This document shows, piece by piece, positions 29,060 through 38,863 of a DNA stretch of 64,000 nt. This stretch comes from Myroides profundi (GTDB lineage: Bacteria > Bacteroidota > Bacteroidia > Flavobacteriales > Flavobacteriaceae): contig NZ_CP010817.1 in assembly GCF_000833025.1 (NCBI RefSeq), forward strand, positions 1,240,001 through 1,304,000, read 5' to 3'. A program made the position numbers and the translations under genes. The notes beneath the pieces were generated by a model. It was not told the DNA's origin. It did not search any database and saw nothing but the letters and a program-made list of their open reading frames with translations. Every line of letters begins with the position of its first letter. The first letter of the stretch is position 1.

Positions 29060-31657
29060 TTATTTAAACCATTTACCTAATAATTTCTTTAGAAAGCCCT
29101 TTTCTTGTAGCTCTATAGGAATATAGAGGTCATTTTCTTTAGCTATTTCTAAGTAATAGGCTAACTTTTCACTGTTTTTAAACTCCTCATCATAGGCATA
29201 AATATACAACAAATCAGTAGCTGCATGTACATAACCTTTTGCAACAGCTTGTTCAAAGTATTCAATGGCTTTAGCTGTATCTTGTTTAACTTCATAACCT
29301 AGGTTATAGAATTTTCCCATTAAGAAAGAACCTAAGTGATCTTCTTCTTTCAGGTCTTTTTTAATATACTTCAATGCCTTTTTATACTCACCAAGGAGGT
29401 AATAACAATCAGCAATATAATTTGCTACATAGAAGTCCCATGTTTTGTCCAAAGGTAGAAAGTACTTTAGTGCTTCTTTAAAGTCTATTTCAACTCCCTC
29501 TGCGCCTTCATAGTAAATATAAGCTAAGTTCAGTTTTGCCTGATTATTTCCTCTTTCAGCTCCTAATTTATAATATTCTAATCCTTTAGCACTGTCATAG
29601 GCTACTCCTAAGGCTTCAAAATACATATAACCAATATTGGTAGCAGAATAGTGATTGCCAAGCTCAGAAGCTTTTAAAAATAGTTTTAATGCTTTAGGAT
29701 AATCAAGATGTTCTTCTTCAGTTAAATACTTATAGCCTAAGTCCTGTAAAAGATCTGCATTGTTTAATTCTTCGGCAAAACTCAATAACTGTTCATATAA
29801 CTCAGTAAAGTCATTTTCTAAGTAATAATCCTTAATCTTAGTAATATAAAAAGGCTCTAAACCTTTATAATCCCTTAGTGTAAATTGTTTTGATTGAGCT
29901 GTGAAAGACGGTTTAAATAATCCTACTTCACCTTCTTGATTGTAATGCATTCGAGTAGCTAACGCTATCAATTGTGTATTAGATAATAGTTGTAAACTAT
30001 TGTCAAGCCAAGTATATATACTGTTTTCTTTGTAAATAATAACAGGGTAGGTATTCTTGTTTAAAGGATGTATTGTTATATAGCTACATCCTTCTATTAA
30101 AGGCGTTTCTTCCTCTGTTTTTGTTAATGACCATTGATTATTTTTTAAAGCATACAAATCATCTGATACATTTTTTAAGTCTGTACAAACTTGTAATGGA
30201 GTAGTCCATACTCGTCTATTACAATCATAAATACCTTTTTTCTTGCCAGAACTTACATATACTTCGCCTATTCTAAGGTTAATATCCATTAAGATATACT
30301 TCTCGATACGTCCTTTTATTGGTTCAAATAAGTTTTGTTGTAACTCAAGATCATAGATAGATATTCCTGCATCAGTGATTACTTTAATACACTTCTCTGT
30401 AAGCCCTTCTGCTGTTTTTACATTATCTAAGACAAGTTCTCCTTGCGCATTAATAATTTTCTTGAGTTTTGGGCCATTTATAGAAGGAACTAATAAGCAA
30501 TTACCTGTCCCAATATCCGTGATATCATTAAAATCGAAGTTACCTATAAAACTATACTCGTTAGAATACATAATGTCTTTCTCTCCTTGTTTACCACAGA
30601 AGTACTGATAGTAGTATTCGAATGGAGCAGTAGAGGTAAACGGTATACACTCTTCTCCCTTATAATTAAACACAGCATATAATTCTCCTTGCAGTACATT
30701 GTAATACTGCTCATTTAGTAACTCTATTTTATCGTAGATAAATTCTGTGATATAAGATTGAGATGTAAGATTATATAGTGCATATTTCTCTTCTTTCTTT
30801 AAAGAACAAGTTATTATGGTGTCATAGTCTTCAGGATCATCAGTATTACTTTGTACATAAGTGACACCTGTATCACTTACATAATCCCAAACAGGTTCTA
30901 AAACTATCTTTCCTGTTTTATCTATTAATCCACATTTATCATTTAAAATAATATAGGCTAATCCACTTTCTTCAAACTCCCCAATTCCATCATAAATAGC
31001 AGGTAGAATAATCTTTCCATCAAGCTTTTTTATTCCCCAATGCTCGTTCTCTTCAAAGTGTAAAAAGTCATAGTTTGGTTGAAAAGCAACTTCTAACCAA
31101 TCCCATCCATAGTTAGCACTATCATTATTAAGATACTCTTGGAATGTACTAAAAGGGAAGAAGTAACTTGCAATATCAGAGTTGTTGAATTGCTCTACGC
31201 TAGCATTACTATCTAATAGTTCTTTAAACTCAGTAGCTAATCGCTCTAATGTAGCTAAATATTCTTTAGCTAGAGCTTTATGACTACCTTCACTCATATT
31301 ATAGACATCAGAACCATCAAGTACAAGACTATCTCCTTCTAAATTATTGAAGTAATATAGTTGCTTTTGATAAGACTCAAAGTAAGCAGGTTGATGTTCT
31401 TTAGGAACGAGTATATCTATATTCGATTGTATCCACTGGTGAAATTGTTCAAATAAAGGCATGGCTTCTTTCATTCTGAAGTATAGAAGGTAAGAAGGTT
31501 TTAGACTGTAATTTTTTAACTCTTTAGATTGTACAGGAATACAGAATAGAGGAAAGAAGAATAAAGGTATTTCATATTTCCACTCTCCTACGAAGTGATA
31601 TTCTACTTCTCCCTGTGATGTTAAGTCTATATTAGTTACTATATGTCTATGTCCCAT
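29060..31657 (-). CDS. WG-repeat and Sel1-repeat protein
   Basis: An 865-aa protein without a signal peptide. The N-terminal ~180 residues are unrecognised. WG-type beta repeats follow: EHWGIKKLDGKIILPAIYDG and DKCGLIDKTGKIVLEPVWDY (about 215-275), and again KKGIYDCNRRVW near 475-487. The C-terminal part (about 675-845) is Sel1-like alpha repeats, for example AKGLEYYKLGAERGNNQAKL and AIEYFEQAVAKGYVHAATDL. Both repeat types are protein-binding scaffolds; no enzyme motif is visible. It is transcribed first in a two-gene unit with a GNAT acetyltransferase, which may modify it or a bound partner (inference). Confidence 0.85.
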   Translation of the reverse strand: MGHRHIVTNIDLTSQGEVEYHFVGEWKYEIPLFFFPLFCIPVQSKELKNYSLKPSYLLYFRMKEAMPLFEQFHQWIQSNIDILVPKEHQPAYFESYQKQLYYFNNLEGDSLVLDGSDVYNMSEGSHKALAKEYLATLERLATEFKELLDSNASVEQFNNSDIASYFFPFSTFQEYLNNDSANYGWDWLEVAFQPNYDFLHFEENEHWGIKKLDGKIILPAIYDGIGEFEESGLAYIILNDKCGLIDKTGKIVLEPVWDYVSDTGVTYVQSNTDDPEDYDTIITCSLKKEEKYALYNLTSQSYITEFIYDKIELLNEQYYNVLQGELYAVFNYKGEECIPFTSTAPFEYYYQYFCGKQGEKDIMYSNEYSFIGNFDFNDITDIGTGNCLLVPSINGPKLKKIINAQGELVLDNVKTAEGLTEKCIKVITDAGISIYDLELQQNLFEPIKGRIEKYILMDINLRIGEVYVSSGKKKGIYDCNRRVWTTPLQVCTDLKNVSDDLYALKNNQWSLTKTEEETPLIEGCSYITIHPLNKNTYPVIIYKENSIYTWLDNSLQLLSNTQLIALATRMHYNQEGEVGLFKPSFTAQSKQFTLRDYKGLEPFYITKIKDYYLENDFTELYEQLLSFAEELNNADLLQDLGYKYLTEEEHLDYPKALKLFLKASELGNHYSATNIGYMYFEALGVAYDSAKGLEYYKLGAERGNNQAKLNLAYIYYEGAEGVEIDFKEALKYFLPLDKTWDFYVANYIADCYYLLGEYKKALKYIKKDLKEEDHLGSFLMGKFYNLGYEVKQDTAKAIEYFEQAVAKGYVHAATDLLYIYAYDEEFKNSEKLAYYLEIAKENDLYIPIELQEKGFLKKLLGKWFK

Positions 31658-31676
31658 GTTGCTTTATTTTTGCATT

Positions 31677-31705
31677 CAAAAATAGAATAAAAAATAGTAT
31701 TGCAA
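31677..31705 (-). promoter_or_regulatory. Promoter of the WG/Sel1-GNAT operon
   Basis: On the minus strand TTG (31705-31703), an 18-bp spacer and TATTTTTG (31684-31677) fit the Bacteroidota -33/-7 promoter. It lies 20 bp before the WG/Sel1 ATG. Confidence 0.6.
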
Positions 31706-31730
31706 TGTCACTATTTACCGCTATATAAAA

Positions 31731-31756
31731 CAAAAAAGCACCTTGGATAAGGTGCT
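31731..31756 (-). terminator. Terminator after the TrmH-like gene
   Basis: Perfect 8-bp arms AGCACCTT / AAGGTGCT with a 4-nt loop, followed on the minus strand by a T-run. It lies 11 bp past the stop of the SpoU-type methyltransferase and ends the MoxR-cluster operon. Confidence 0.85.
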
Positions 31757-31766
31757 GTATATTTTT

Positions 31767-32564
31767 TTATTTAAAATCTCGTTGGCGTTTTGCTTCAAAC
31801 AGTAAGATAGAAGCAGCAACAGATACATTCATGGAGTCTATCACACCACTCATTGGTATGATAATATTCTTAGTACTAGCATCTCTCCATTCTTGCGTAA
31901 GTCCAGTAGCTTCAGTACCTACTACGAAGGCAGTAGCTTCTTTATAATCTCTCGTATGATAAGAAGTCGAATCTTGTAATGTGGCACAGTAGATATTGAT
32001 GTTGTGTTTTTTTAGAAAGGCAATAGCATCCGTTGTAGAAGCCATGGCTATCTGATTTGTAAAAACACATCCTACACTAGAACGCACTACATTAGGATTA
32101 TAGATATCACTTTTAGGATTAGCGATGATGACAGCATCTATATTAGCCGCATCAGCAGTTCTAAGTATGGCACCTAGGTTTCCAGGTTTCTCTGTAGCCT
32201 CAGCTACTAAGATAATAGGGTTCTCAGAAAGCTTTAGATCCTCTAGGTCTAATGATTTTGTATGTGCGATAGCTATTACCCCTTCAGTTGTATCTCTATA
32301 AGCTAGTTTCTGATATACATCTTTAGATATTTCTATTAGTTCTGTTTCTCTTGAAATAAAAGGTCGTAGAGAGGTCTCAGACACAAGGTCAGGATAGAAT
32401 AAAAGAGTCTTTAATGAATATCCTCCTTTAGTTGCTAATTCTATTTCTCGAAGCCCTTCAATAACAAATGTACCCGATTGTTTCCTATTTCTAGATTTTT
32501 CTTGAAGTTGAACAATGCTTTTAATCAAGGTGTTTTGTGAGCTTTCTATTTTTTTAATCATCAT
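31767..32564 (-). CDS. TrmH/SpoU-family RNA 2'-O-methyltransferase
   Basis: A 265-aa SPOUT methyltransferase that methylates ribose in rRNA or tRNA using S-adenosylmethionine. An N-terminal substrate-binding part (SRNRKQSGTFVIEGLREIEL) precedes the SPOUT core with motif 1 EATEKPGNLGAILRTADA, motif 2 VGTEATGLTQEW and motif 3 IPMSGVIDSMNVSVAASI. The exact RNA target cannot be read from sequence. The start may be the second Met (MIKKIESSQN, 32561). It lies 1 bp after the DUF58 gene and looks like the last gene of the MoxR-cluster transcript. Confidence 0.9.
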   Translation of the reverse strand: MMIKKIESSQNTLIKSIVQLQEKSRNRKQSGTFVIEGLREIELATKGGYSLKTLLFYPDLVSETSLRPFISRETELIEISKDVYQKLAYRDTTEGVIAIAHTKSLDLEDLKLSENPIILVAEATEKPGNLGAILRTADAANIDAVIIANPKSDIYNPNVVRSSVGCVFTNQIAMASTTDAIAFLKKHNINIYCATLQDSTSYHTRDYKEATAFVVGTEATGLTQEWRDASTKNIIIPMSGVIDSMNVSVAASILLFEAKRQRDFK

Positions 32565-32565
32565 A

Positions 32566-33900
32566 TTATAAGGTACCCTTAGCTTTGATTTGCAGGTATT
32601 TATTAATCGTGTTTATGGATAATTCTTCTGGAGCAGTTAGTATAGATTGAATACCATATTTGGTTAATTCATTTACTATTAAACGCTTTTCAAAGTTAAA
32701 TTTTTCTGCAATTACTTTGTCAAAAATATCATCTGTGTTTTTAGCCTTTTTTTCAGTGAGTTTAGTTAACTCTGTATTCTCAAAGAAAACGACTAATAAA
32801 ACGTGATTTTTTGCAATAGCTCTTAGGTAAGGCAACTGTCTTTTTAAACTAGACAAGGATTCAAAATTAGTGTAAAGAATAATCAAGCTACGATGTGTAA
32901 TCTTATGTCTAATATGCGCATATAGTTTTCCGAAGTCACTTTCTACAAAGTTAGTATTGACTCTGTATAATTGTTCCATGACTTTTTGCAATTGACTTAT
33001 TTTACTTTCAGCAGGAAGTTGGTTTGTGATATTCTCTGAGAAAGTCATTAATCCTACTTTGTCATTTTTCTTAAGGATAACATTAGATAAGGCTAGGGTA
33101 GAGTTAATCGCATAATCTAGTAAAGACAAACCATTAAAAGGCATCTGCATCACACGCCCTCTATCGATGATATTATAAACAGACTCTGTATTCTCATCCT
33201 GAAACTGGTTGACCATTAATTGACTAGATTTAGCAGTCGCTTTCCAGTTAATATTGCGTATATCATCTCCTAATACATATTCTTTTATTTGTTCAAACTC
33301 AGTAGTAGTACCAATCTTTCTGATTTTCTTCATCCCAAAAGCATACTTGTTTTTAGAAAAAGCAATCAGATCATATTTCTTCATTTGAATGAAAGAAGGG
33401 TAGGTAGCTAAAGTAACGTCATCACAAAAAATAAATCTTTTAGATACTAATTTAAGAGGACTAGATATATATACGTTTAACCTCCCGAAGACATACTCTC
33501 CTCTAGTCGTAGGTCTTAAGGTATAGCTAAGTGTTTTTTGTTCCTTAGGAGCCAAGGTTTTAGTGATTTCAAAATCTCTTTTCTGAAATTGAAAAGGGAT
33601 CTCATCTATAATATCACATTGTACTGTGATATTATATTTATTCTCAATGGAGATATAGATGGTATTATCATCACCATTAGATAGCTTTTCTGGTAAGATA
33701 CGCACAGCATTTACTTTATTCTTCTTATTGAATAACAGGGTGATATCTACCAATATGATAGCAAAAAATAATACAAATAACCCCCAAACAACTTTATACA
33801 GTATTGGAAATATAAAGGCAAGTACAAATAGAGCTATAATAGCCCCTAAGACCATATACACTCGTTTTTGTAAATAAAGTTGCTTGAATAATTTAAACAT
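32566..33900 (-). CDS. DUF58 domain-containing membrane protein
   Basis: A 444-aa protein with two N-terminal membrane helices (about residues 15-55), an extracytoplasmic beta-rich part, and the DUF58/vWA-like domain with the hallmark GDDIRNINWKATAKSSQLMV near residue 210-230. DUF58 proteins are regular partners of MoxR ATPases, in which the ATPase is thought to remodel vWA-type proteins. It is preceded by moxR (14 bp) and followed by the TrmH-like gene (1 bp). Confidence 0.88.
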   Translation of the reverse strand: MFKLFKQLYLQKRVYMVLGAIIALFVLAFIFPILYKVVWGLFVLFFAIILVDITLLFNKKNKVNAVRILPEKLSNGDDNTIYISIENKYNITVQCDIIDEIPFQFQKRDFEITKTLAPKEQKTLSYTLRPTTRGEYVFGRLNVYISSPLKLVSKRFIFCDDVTLATYPSFIQMKKYDLIAFSKNKYAFGMKKIRKIGTTTEFEQIKEYVLGDDIRNINWKATAKSSQLMVNQFQDENTESVYNIIDRGRVMQMPFNGLSLLDYAINSTLALSNVILKKNDKVGLMTFSENITNQLPAESKISQLQKVMEQLYRVNTNFVESDFGKLYAHIRHKITHRSLIILYTNFESLSSLKRQLPYLRAIAKNHVLLVVFFENTELTKLTEKKAKNTDDIFDKVIAEKFNFEKRLIVNELTKYGIQSILTAPEELSINTINKYLQIKAKGTL

Positions 33901-33914
33901 AAGTATTGTTTTTA

Positions 33915-34913
33915 TTATCTAGGAATATCTATTGATTCGATGATTTGATTAATAATATCATTTGCTGTCACACCCTCCATCTCTCTTTCAGGAGATACTA
34001 TGATACGGTGTTTTAGCACTGGTATAGCAGCTTCTTTAATATCCTCAGGTGTCACAAAGTCTCTGTTATTAATAGCAGCGAATCCCTTTGCAGCATTTAG
34101 AATAGCAATAGAGGCACGAGGAGAAGCTCCTAGATATAATAATGGATTAATACGAGTATCAGCAACAATCTTAGCAATGTATTCGATGATCTTTTCTTCA
34201 ACGATAATTTCTTTGATTAGCTTCTGGAAAGAAATGATTTCATTAGGAGTAACTACTTTATTAATCATCGTAGTTTTCTTTTTATCTAATAATTCATGTT
34301 CTCTCTGAACAATTGCGATTTCTTCTTCTAATGAAGGATAGTCTATATTAATCTTAAATAAGAAACGGTCTAATTGCGCTTCAGGTAATCTATAAGTACC
34401 TTCTTGTTCAATAGGGTTTTGAGTAGCTATTACTATAAATGGTTCATTCATTTTATAAGAATGTCCATCTATTGTGATTTGGCGTTCTTCCATTACTTCA
34501 AATAGCGCAGCCTGAGTTTTGGCAGGAGCACGGTTTATCTCATCGATTAAGATAAGATTAGAGAATATTGGACCTTTTTTAAACTCAAATTCGCTTTTTT
34601 GCATATTGAAAATTGAGGTACCTAATATATCAGAAGGCATTAAATCTGGTGTAAACTGAATACGGCTAAAGCCCATATCGATAGTCTGAGCTAATAATTT
34701 AGCAGAAAGTGTTTTGGCTACTCCAGGCACACCTTCTAATAGAATATGCCCATTAGCTAATAGAGATACAATGATTTGATCTATCGTTTTATCTTGACCA
34801 ACGATTACTTTCTGTATCTCACTTTTGATTCCTTTTACCTTCTCTTGTAACAAACTCAAATCTAGTCTAGATTCGAAATGTAAGTTTTCTTCTGGGGTTA
34901 CTGTATTTTCCAT
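33915..34913 (-). CDS. MoxR-family AAA+ ATPase
   Basis: A 332-aa AAA+ chaperone-like ATPase. Walker A GVPGVAKT at 61-68, Walker B LILIDEINRAPAKTQAALFE near 121-140, sensor 1 in VIATQNPIEQEGTYRLPEAQ and an arginine-finger region EAQLDRFLF are intact. MoxR proteins act with DUF58/vWA partners in assembly of enzyme or envelope complexes; the substrate here is unknown. It lies within the run SpoIIM - membrane protein - DUF4129 - DUF4350 - moxR - DUF58. Confidence 0.94.
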   Translation of the reverse strand: MENTVTPEENLHFESRLDLSLLQEKVKGIKSEIQKVIVGQDKTIDQIIVSLLANGHILLEGVPGVAKTLSAKLLAQTIDMGFSRIQFTPDLMPSDILGTSIFNMQKSEFEFKKGPIFSNLILIDEINRAPAKTQAALFEVMEERQITIDGHSYKMNEPFIVIATQNPIEQEGTYRLPEAQLDRFLFKINIDYPSLEEEIAIVQREHELLDKKKTTMINKVVTPNEIISFQKLIKEIIVEEKIIEYIAKIVADTRINPLLYLGASPRASIAILNAAKGFAAINNRDFVTPEDIKEAAIPVLKHRIIVSPEREMEGVTANDIINQIIESIDIPR

Positions 34914-34922
34914 AGTATATCT

Positions 34923-36128
34923 TTAATCAATGATTTTCTCAATTATTTTGTTTAATTCGATTAGCATTTCTTCTGATGCATGGTGTGGGGCAGCTTTAAA
35001 CTGCTCTATAAACCTAACAAATTTGATGATATCTTCTTTGTCTTTCTTGGTTTTGGTATGCAGGTTATTGATAAATACTTCATCTAGTTTAGTGGTATCT
35101 AGCCAATGTATACGTCTTATTTTTTCTAAGGTGTATATAATGTGCTTATTGATCAAGTCTTCATAGTCTTTATTTTGAATATAAAGATTAGACACTGTTT
35201 TGGTAAATTCAACAGTAGTATTAGACAGCGGTGTGATAATCGGTATTACTCTCTGCTTTCTTTTCGCTGTGAAAATAATAAACACAAACAACGTTCCAAG
35301 GAAGAAATACCACGCCCATGTCAAGGCTGGATGTTTAAACACAAATCTAAGAATAGAAGTAGAGTGGTACTCATTATCTCCTGGTAATCTAGATACAGTG
35401 AAGTAGGTGTTCTGTTGAGGTAAGTAAGATAATACACCTTGTACATAAAGGTGATTATTACTTTCTAACAAATTATAGTTTGTAAATGCAATAGGTTGAA
35501 GTCCTAATATAAGTTGACCTGATCCCTCTTTATATCGGATAAGGTTAGGATATTTGACTCCTTTATACTTTAAGTATCCTAGCACCTCTACCTTTGTACG
35601 TAGAGAATCTGGAATATCGAAGTAGTTCGTATTTAAGTCTTTTAACTGAAACGAATAAGTAGAAATATTCGGATTAGCTAATGTTACTGACACCTTATCT
35701 TGATCTAATAATTCCTCTTGTAATGTATACTGTAGATAGTCTGTCTCTATACCTTCGATTAACCCATCTATATTATCTTGAAAGATAACAGCAGTGTTTC
35801 CCGTTGCAATATAGTGGTGTAAATTTACTCTAGCGAAAGAGTCTATATACCCATAGTTCTTTAAAGAAAACAGTGTGTTAGTGTGTATACTATCATACTT
35901 TTTATCTTTAAAGAAGTCATAGACATTTCCAGTGATTCTGATTATACTATCATTAGGAAACACTTTGTCTATCTCCTGATCTAGTATATATGTCCCAAAG
36001 GGAATCTTATGTGTATTATCTAAAGTTTCGCGCCAATCTATCGGATCTACTTTATTAGACTCTATAAAATAAACAAAGCCCATAATCACGATAAAAAGGA
36101 ACAACATTGTTTTTGTTGATTTACTCAT
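34923..36128 (-). CDS. DUF4350-like membrane protein
   Basis: A 401-aa protein with an N-terminal membrane anchor (TMLFLFIVIMGFVYF), a large extracytoplasmic region (about 25-265) with alternating strands and helices, a second helix near 270-290 (LTWAWYFFLGTLFVFIIFTA) and a cytoplasmic helical tail. The extracytoplasmic portion resembles the GATase-like fold of DUF4350 proteins (KKYDSIHTNTLFSLKNYGYI), which recur in MoxR clusters. The family name is from context plus pattern. Gaps to its neighbours are 9 bp and 1 bp. Confidence 0.72.
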   Translation of the reverse strand: MSKSTKTMLFLFIVIMGFVYFIESNKVDPIDWRETLDNTHKIPFGTYILDQEIDKVFPNDSIIRITGNVYDFFKDKKYDSIHTNTLFSLKNYGYIDSFARVNLHHYIATGNTAVIFQDNIDGLIEGIETDYLQYTLQEELLDQDKVSVTLANPNISTYSFQLKDLNTNYFDIPDSLRTKVEVLGYLKYKGVKYPNLIRYKEGSGQLILGLQPIAFTNYNLLESNNHLYVQGVLSYLPQQNTYFTVSRLPGDNEYHSTSILRFVFKHPALTWAWYFFLGTLFVFIIFTAKRKQRVIPIITPLSNTTVEFTKTVSNLYIQNKDYEDLINKHIIYTLEKIRRIHWLDTTKLDEVFINNLHTKTKKDKEDIIKFVRFIEQFKAAPHHASEEMLIELNKIIEKIID

Positions 36129-36129
36129 T

Positions 36130-36957
36130 TTAGCTTTGTTTTAGTATAGTGTCAAATGACTGTTTTGCATGGTTAAACTCAGATTCCTCTATTTCAAATT
36201 CTCCATACCATATATTGTTATATAGATATGAAAGATACCTGAAATCCTCTTTTAGTTTGCTATCTTTAATTTCATTTTGATAGTCAGAGTTCGTTTTTTC
36301 GATATGCCATTCGATCTCCTCTTTTTCTTGTAATCTCTGTAGAAGCCATAGGTAATAGTAACGAATACTTAGACGGTATTGTTGTTCCGCAATGGTCTTG
36401 CTTAATAGAGAAGGGAAGTCTACAACTTTAAGGTTTAACTCAATTTCATCGACCTGTATCTCCATCTTTTTAGCGCTCTTCTTGAATAACCAATAGGCAT
36501 CTTTCTGAATAACAGCTCTTACGATATAATAAATTAAAAGAATGATAACTAGTGTTCCTGCTATTCTATAAAAAACTTGTAAACGGCTACTTGTTTCATA
36601 GTCAATATCAAATTGTCTAAAGAAGTCAGTTAATTGCTGATTTAACCATCGCTTAAAGCGCTTCCAAATAGAGTCTTTGTTAAGTTCTTCTTTATAATCG
36701 AAGTCAGGATCTTTCTTGTATTTCTTTTTATAATCTGTCTCAAATTTAGTAAGTACTATATCTGTACTCGTCTCTTCTAAGTATGGAAGTACATTGATAG
36801 GCTTAGCCTTGATAACTCCAGCTTCATGAGCAGTCGCAGAGGTGTCTTCTTCATCTTGTGAAAATTCTACATCAGATACAATAGTATCCTGTTCTACCTG
36901 CCCAAAATGAGGCGTAGCAAATGATAAAAATAATAGTATAAATAAGAATCTCTTCAT
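36130..36957 (-). CDS. DUF4129-like membrane protein
   Basis: A 275-aa protein with a signal peptide (MKRFLFILLFLSFATPHFGQ), an acidic periplasmic segment, one membrane helix near 128-148 (FYRIAGTLVIILLIYYIVRA) and a cytoplasmic C-terminal part with QQYRLSIRYYYLWLLQRLQE ending in YNNIWYGEFEIEESEF. The C-terminal helix-loop pattern matches DUF4129, a regular companion of MoxR/DUF58 genes. It overlaps the upstream membrane protein gene by one base. Confidence 0.78.
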   Translation of the reverse strand: MKRFLFILLFLSFATPHFGQVEQDTIVSDVEFSQDEEDTSATAHEAGVIKAKPINVLPYLEETSTDIVLTKFETDYKKKYKKDPDFDYKEELNKDSIWKRFKRWLNQQLTDFFRQFDIDYETSSRLQVFYRIAGTLVIILLIYYIVRAVIQKDAYWLFKKSAKKMEIQVDEIELNLKVVDFPSLLSKTIAEQQYRLSIRYYYLWLLQRLQEKEEIEWHIEKTNSDYQNEIKDSKLKEDFRYLSYLYNNIWYGEFEIEESEFNHAKQSFDTILKQS

Positions 36958-37877
36958 TAGTTTTTTCCAATCATATCAATGTCTGCATGAGACTGTGTAT
37001 TTTCTTTTTGTTCTCTGATGCTGTAGTAAACTAATCCTTGATTAATCAACATAATATTATTCATCACGAAAGATACTAGGGTACTTAAGATAACGAGACC
37101 AATGAATATTAGTTTAAAACCTTGTGTGTCTTCTAGATCATAAGAACTTTTTTCACTGAATATTGTTCCTCCATAGAACATGATTTGAGTGATAATGTTT
37201 AGCGTCATTGTAACGATTTGTATTATTAGATAAACTAAGAAAGTGTTTCCTACGATAATCCAGAATTTACTTTTCAGCATATAGTAAGCTGTTTGATATG
37301 ATTCAAAGAATCCACTTCTATTAGTCACATATTCATAATAAGCTAAGTTTATCCATGAAGCAACAGCAGGCATCATAATCAGTAAAAGGGGAATCCCTAT
37401 TAATAAAAAGATTAAAACAGCCGCGATAGAGAAAGCAATTGCAATTAAGGGTAATATAGTGAAAAAAGAAGCAAGTGCGAAACCAAGTAATCTCCAAATA
37501 TCCCTTTTTAGAGGATTAGTAATATGCTTTATATCTTGATAATCCTTAGGGTGTTCTACCATCGCCTTTAGATAGTATACAGGATATGACATAGCTATAA
37601 TGCTTATAAGAATAGCAACAACCCCTGCTACTAAGACTACTAAGAAGAAAAGACCAGTATTATTGTCTATAAATGTATCTAATGATGAGTTATTTGCAGA
37701 GCTAGACCCAGAAAACACCATATCAAATAGAAAGTAAGTACATACAAATAAAAGTAGTAATAGGATACCACATAGGGTAAAGTAATTTTTGAAGAATGGT
37801 TTTCCTTCTTTTTGAAAGAATGAAATTGTATCATTCATTAAGTCACTAAAATCTCTTTTTTTAAAAACAACAAACAT
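36957..37877 (-). CDS. Multi-pass membrane protein of the MoxR cluster
   Basis: A 306-aa inner membrane protein with about six hydrophobic helices (for example FTLCGILLLLLFVCTYFLF, LFFLVVLVAGVVAILISIIA and FALASFFTILPLIAIAFSIA). I do not recognise a named family with confidence; the helix layout resembles membrane domains of the glycerophosphodiester phosphodiesterase type. It lies between the SpoIIM and DUF4129 genes with 3-bp and -1-bp spacing, so it is probably a component of the same membrane assembly. Confidence 0.7.
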   Translation of the reverse strand: MFVVFKKRDFSDLMNDTISFFQKEGKPFFKNYFTLCGILLLLLFVCTYFLFDMVFSGSSSANNSSLDTFIDNNTGLFFLVVLVAGVVAILISIIAMSYPVYYLKAMVEHPKDYQDIKHITNPLKRDIWRLLGFALASFFTILPLIAIAFSIAAVLIFLLIGIPLLLIMMPAVASWINLAYYEYVTNRSGFFESYQTAYYMLKSKFWIIVGNTFLVYLIIQIVTMTLNIITQIMFYGGTIFSEKSSYDLEDTQGFKLIFIGLVILSTLVSFVMNNIMLINQGLVYYSIREQKENTQSHADIDMIGKN

Positions 37878-37880
37878 AGA

Positions 37881-38846
37881 TTATAATTTAATAAGTTTTG
37901 AATATACTCTTCTCGGATAGATGAAGAAGTAATAAATAATGATAGAGAATGTACCTAGTATAATAATATAGTTTAGCACATCAGGCATCTCTTTAGCATA
38001 GCGTGTTATAAAGCCCTCTATAAAAGCAGCTGTGATAACGAATGGTACCATCGCTAAGAATATTTTAAATCCATTCTTAAACCCTCGAATAAAGGAATTC
38101 TTTCTCGAGAAGGTTTTAGGAAATAGAAGACTTCCCCCAAATACAAAGCCTGCAAATGCCTCAATGATAATCCCTGTGATCTCTATAGCTCCATGTAACC
38201 ATATCCCTCTAAAGCTATCCATAAAAGCATTTTCTCTGATAAACATATATTGAAACGCACCTAGCATAATGCCATTATAGAGTAGATAGAATAGTGTGCC
38301 TAACCCAGCGAAGATTCCGTATATAAAAAATTGTAGAGATACATATAGATTGTTAAACGCTATACCTACAAAGCTTCCCCAGTTACTACCAGATTTATAG
38401 ATACCCATCGCGTCATCATTCTGTATATTATCTAACGTTAGATTAACATAATGATCTCCTAATATTAAACGAATAAACTCTAAATCATAATGAGCAGAAA
38501 CAAAACCAATACCTACAATAATCAGAAAGGTTAGTACAGAAAAGTAAAGATAATTACGATTTTCATGTACAACTAGAGGTACTTCTGTCTTAAAGAAATA
38601 AACAAGTCTATTTTCCTCAATACGTTTTGTTTTGTAAATTTTTTGATAAGTTTGCGCTGCTAAAATATTGAGATATTGTGTAACTTTACTCTTGGGATAA
38701 TAAGTTTGTGCATAGGATAAGTCATTCATTAACTGAATGTACATATCGGCTAAGTAATCAGGTTTATGAATTGAGTTAGAATATATTGTATGTTCATATT
38801 CAATCCATTTTTCTTTATTATATTTGATAAAAGCGACTTCTCTCAT
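37881..38846 (-). CDS. Stage II sporulation protein M-like (SpoIIM) membrane protein
   Basis: A 321-aa membrane protein with a cytoplasmic N-terminal helical part (about 1-95) and five or so membrane helices. The SpoIIM pattern is visible in VGIAFNNLYVSLQFFIYGIF, GAFQYMFIRENAFM and GIWLHGAIEITGIIIEAFAG. In non-sporulating bacteria SpoIIM homologues accompany RDD and MoxR/DUF58 genes; their role is not settled. It is the first gene of the minus-strand operon, and its start codon is only 17 bp from the divergent RDD start. Confidence 0.85.
   Translation of the reverse strand: MREVAFIKYNKEKWIEYEHTIYSNSIHKPDYLADMYIQLMNDLSYAQTYYPKSKVTQYLNILAAQTYQKIYKTKRIEENRLVYFFKTEVPLVVHENRNYLYFSVLTFLIIVGIGFVSAHYDLEFIRLILGDHYVNLTLDNIQNDDAMGIYKSGSNWGSFVGIAFNNLYVSLQFFIYGIFAGLGTLFYLLYNGIMLGAFQYMFIRENAFMDSFRGIWLHGAIEITGIIIEAFAGFVFGGSLLFPKTFSRKNSFIRGFKNGFKIFLAMVPFVITAAFIEGFITRYAKEMPDVLNYIIILGTFSIIIYYFFIYPRRVYSKLIKL
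38819..38826 (+). promoter_or_regulatory. -7 promoter element for the RDD gene, inside the SpoIIM coding region
   Basis: The plus strand reads TATATTTG, a full match to TAnnTTTG, 37 bp upstream of the RDD ATG and within the first codons of the divergent SpoIIM gene. Confidence 0.55.
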
Positions 38847-38863
38847 TTAAAAGCAGATAATTT

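Noticed and set aside
34000-34308. A 102-codon frame opposite moxR
   Set aside because: It is fully nested in a well-defined AAA+ gene and reads as its antisense shadow.
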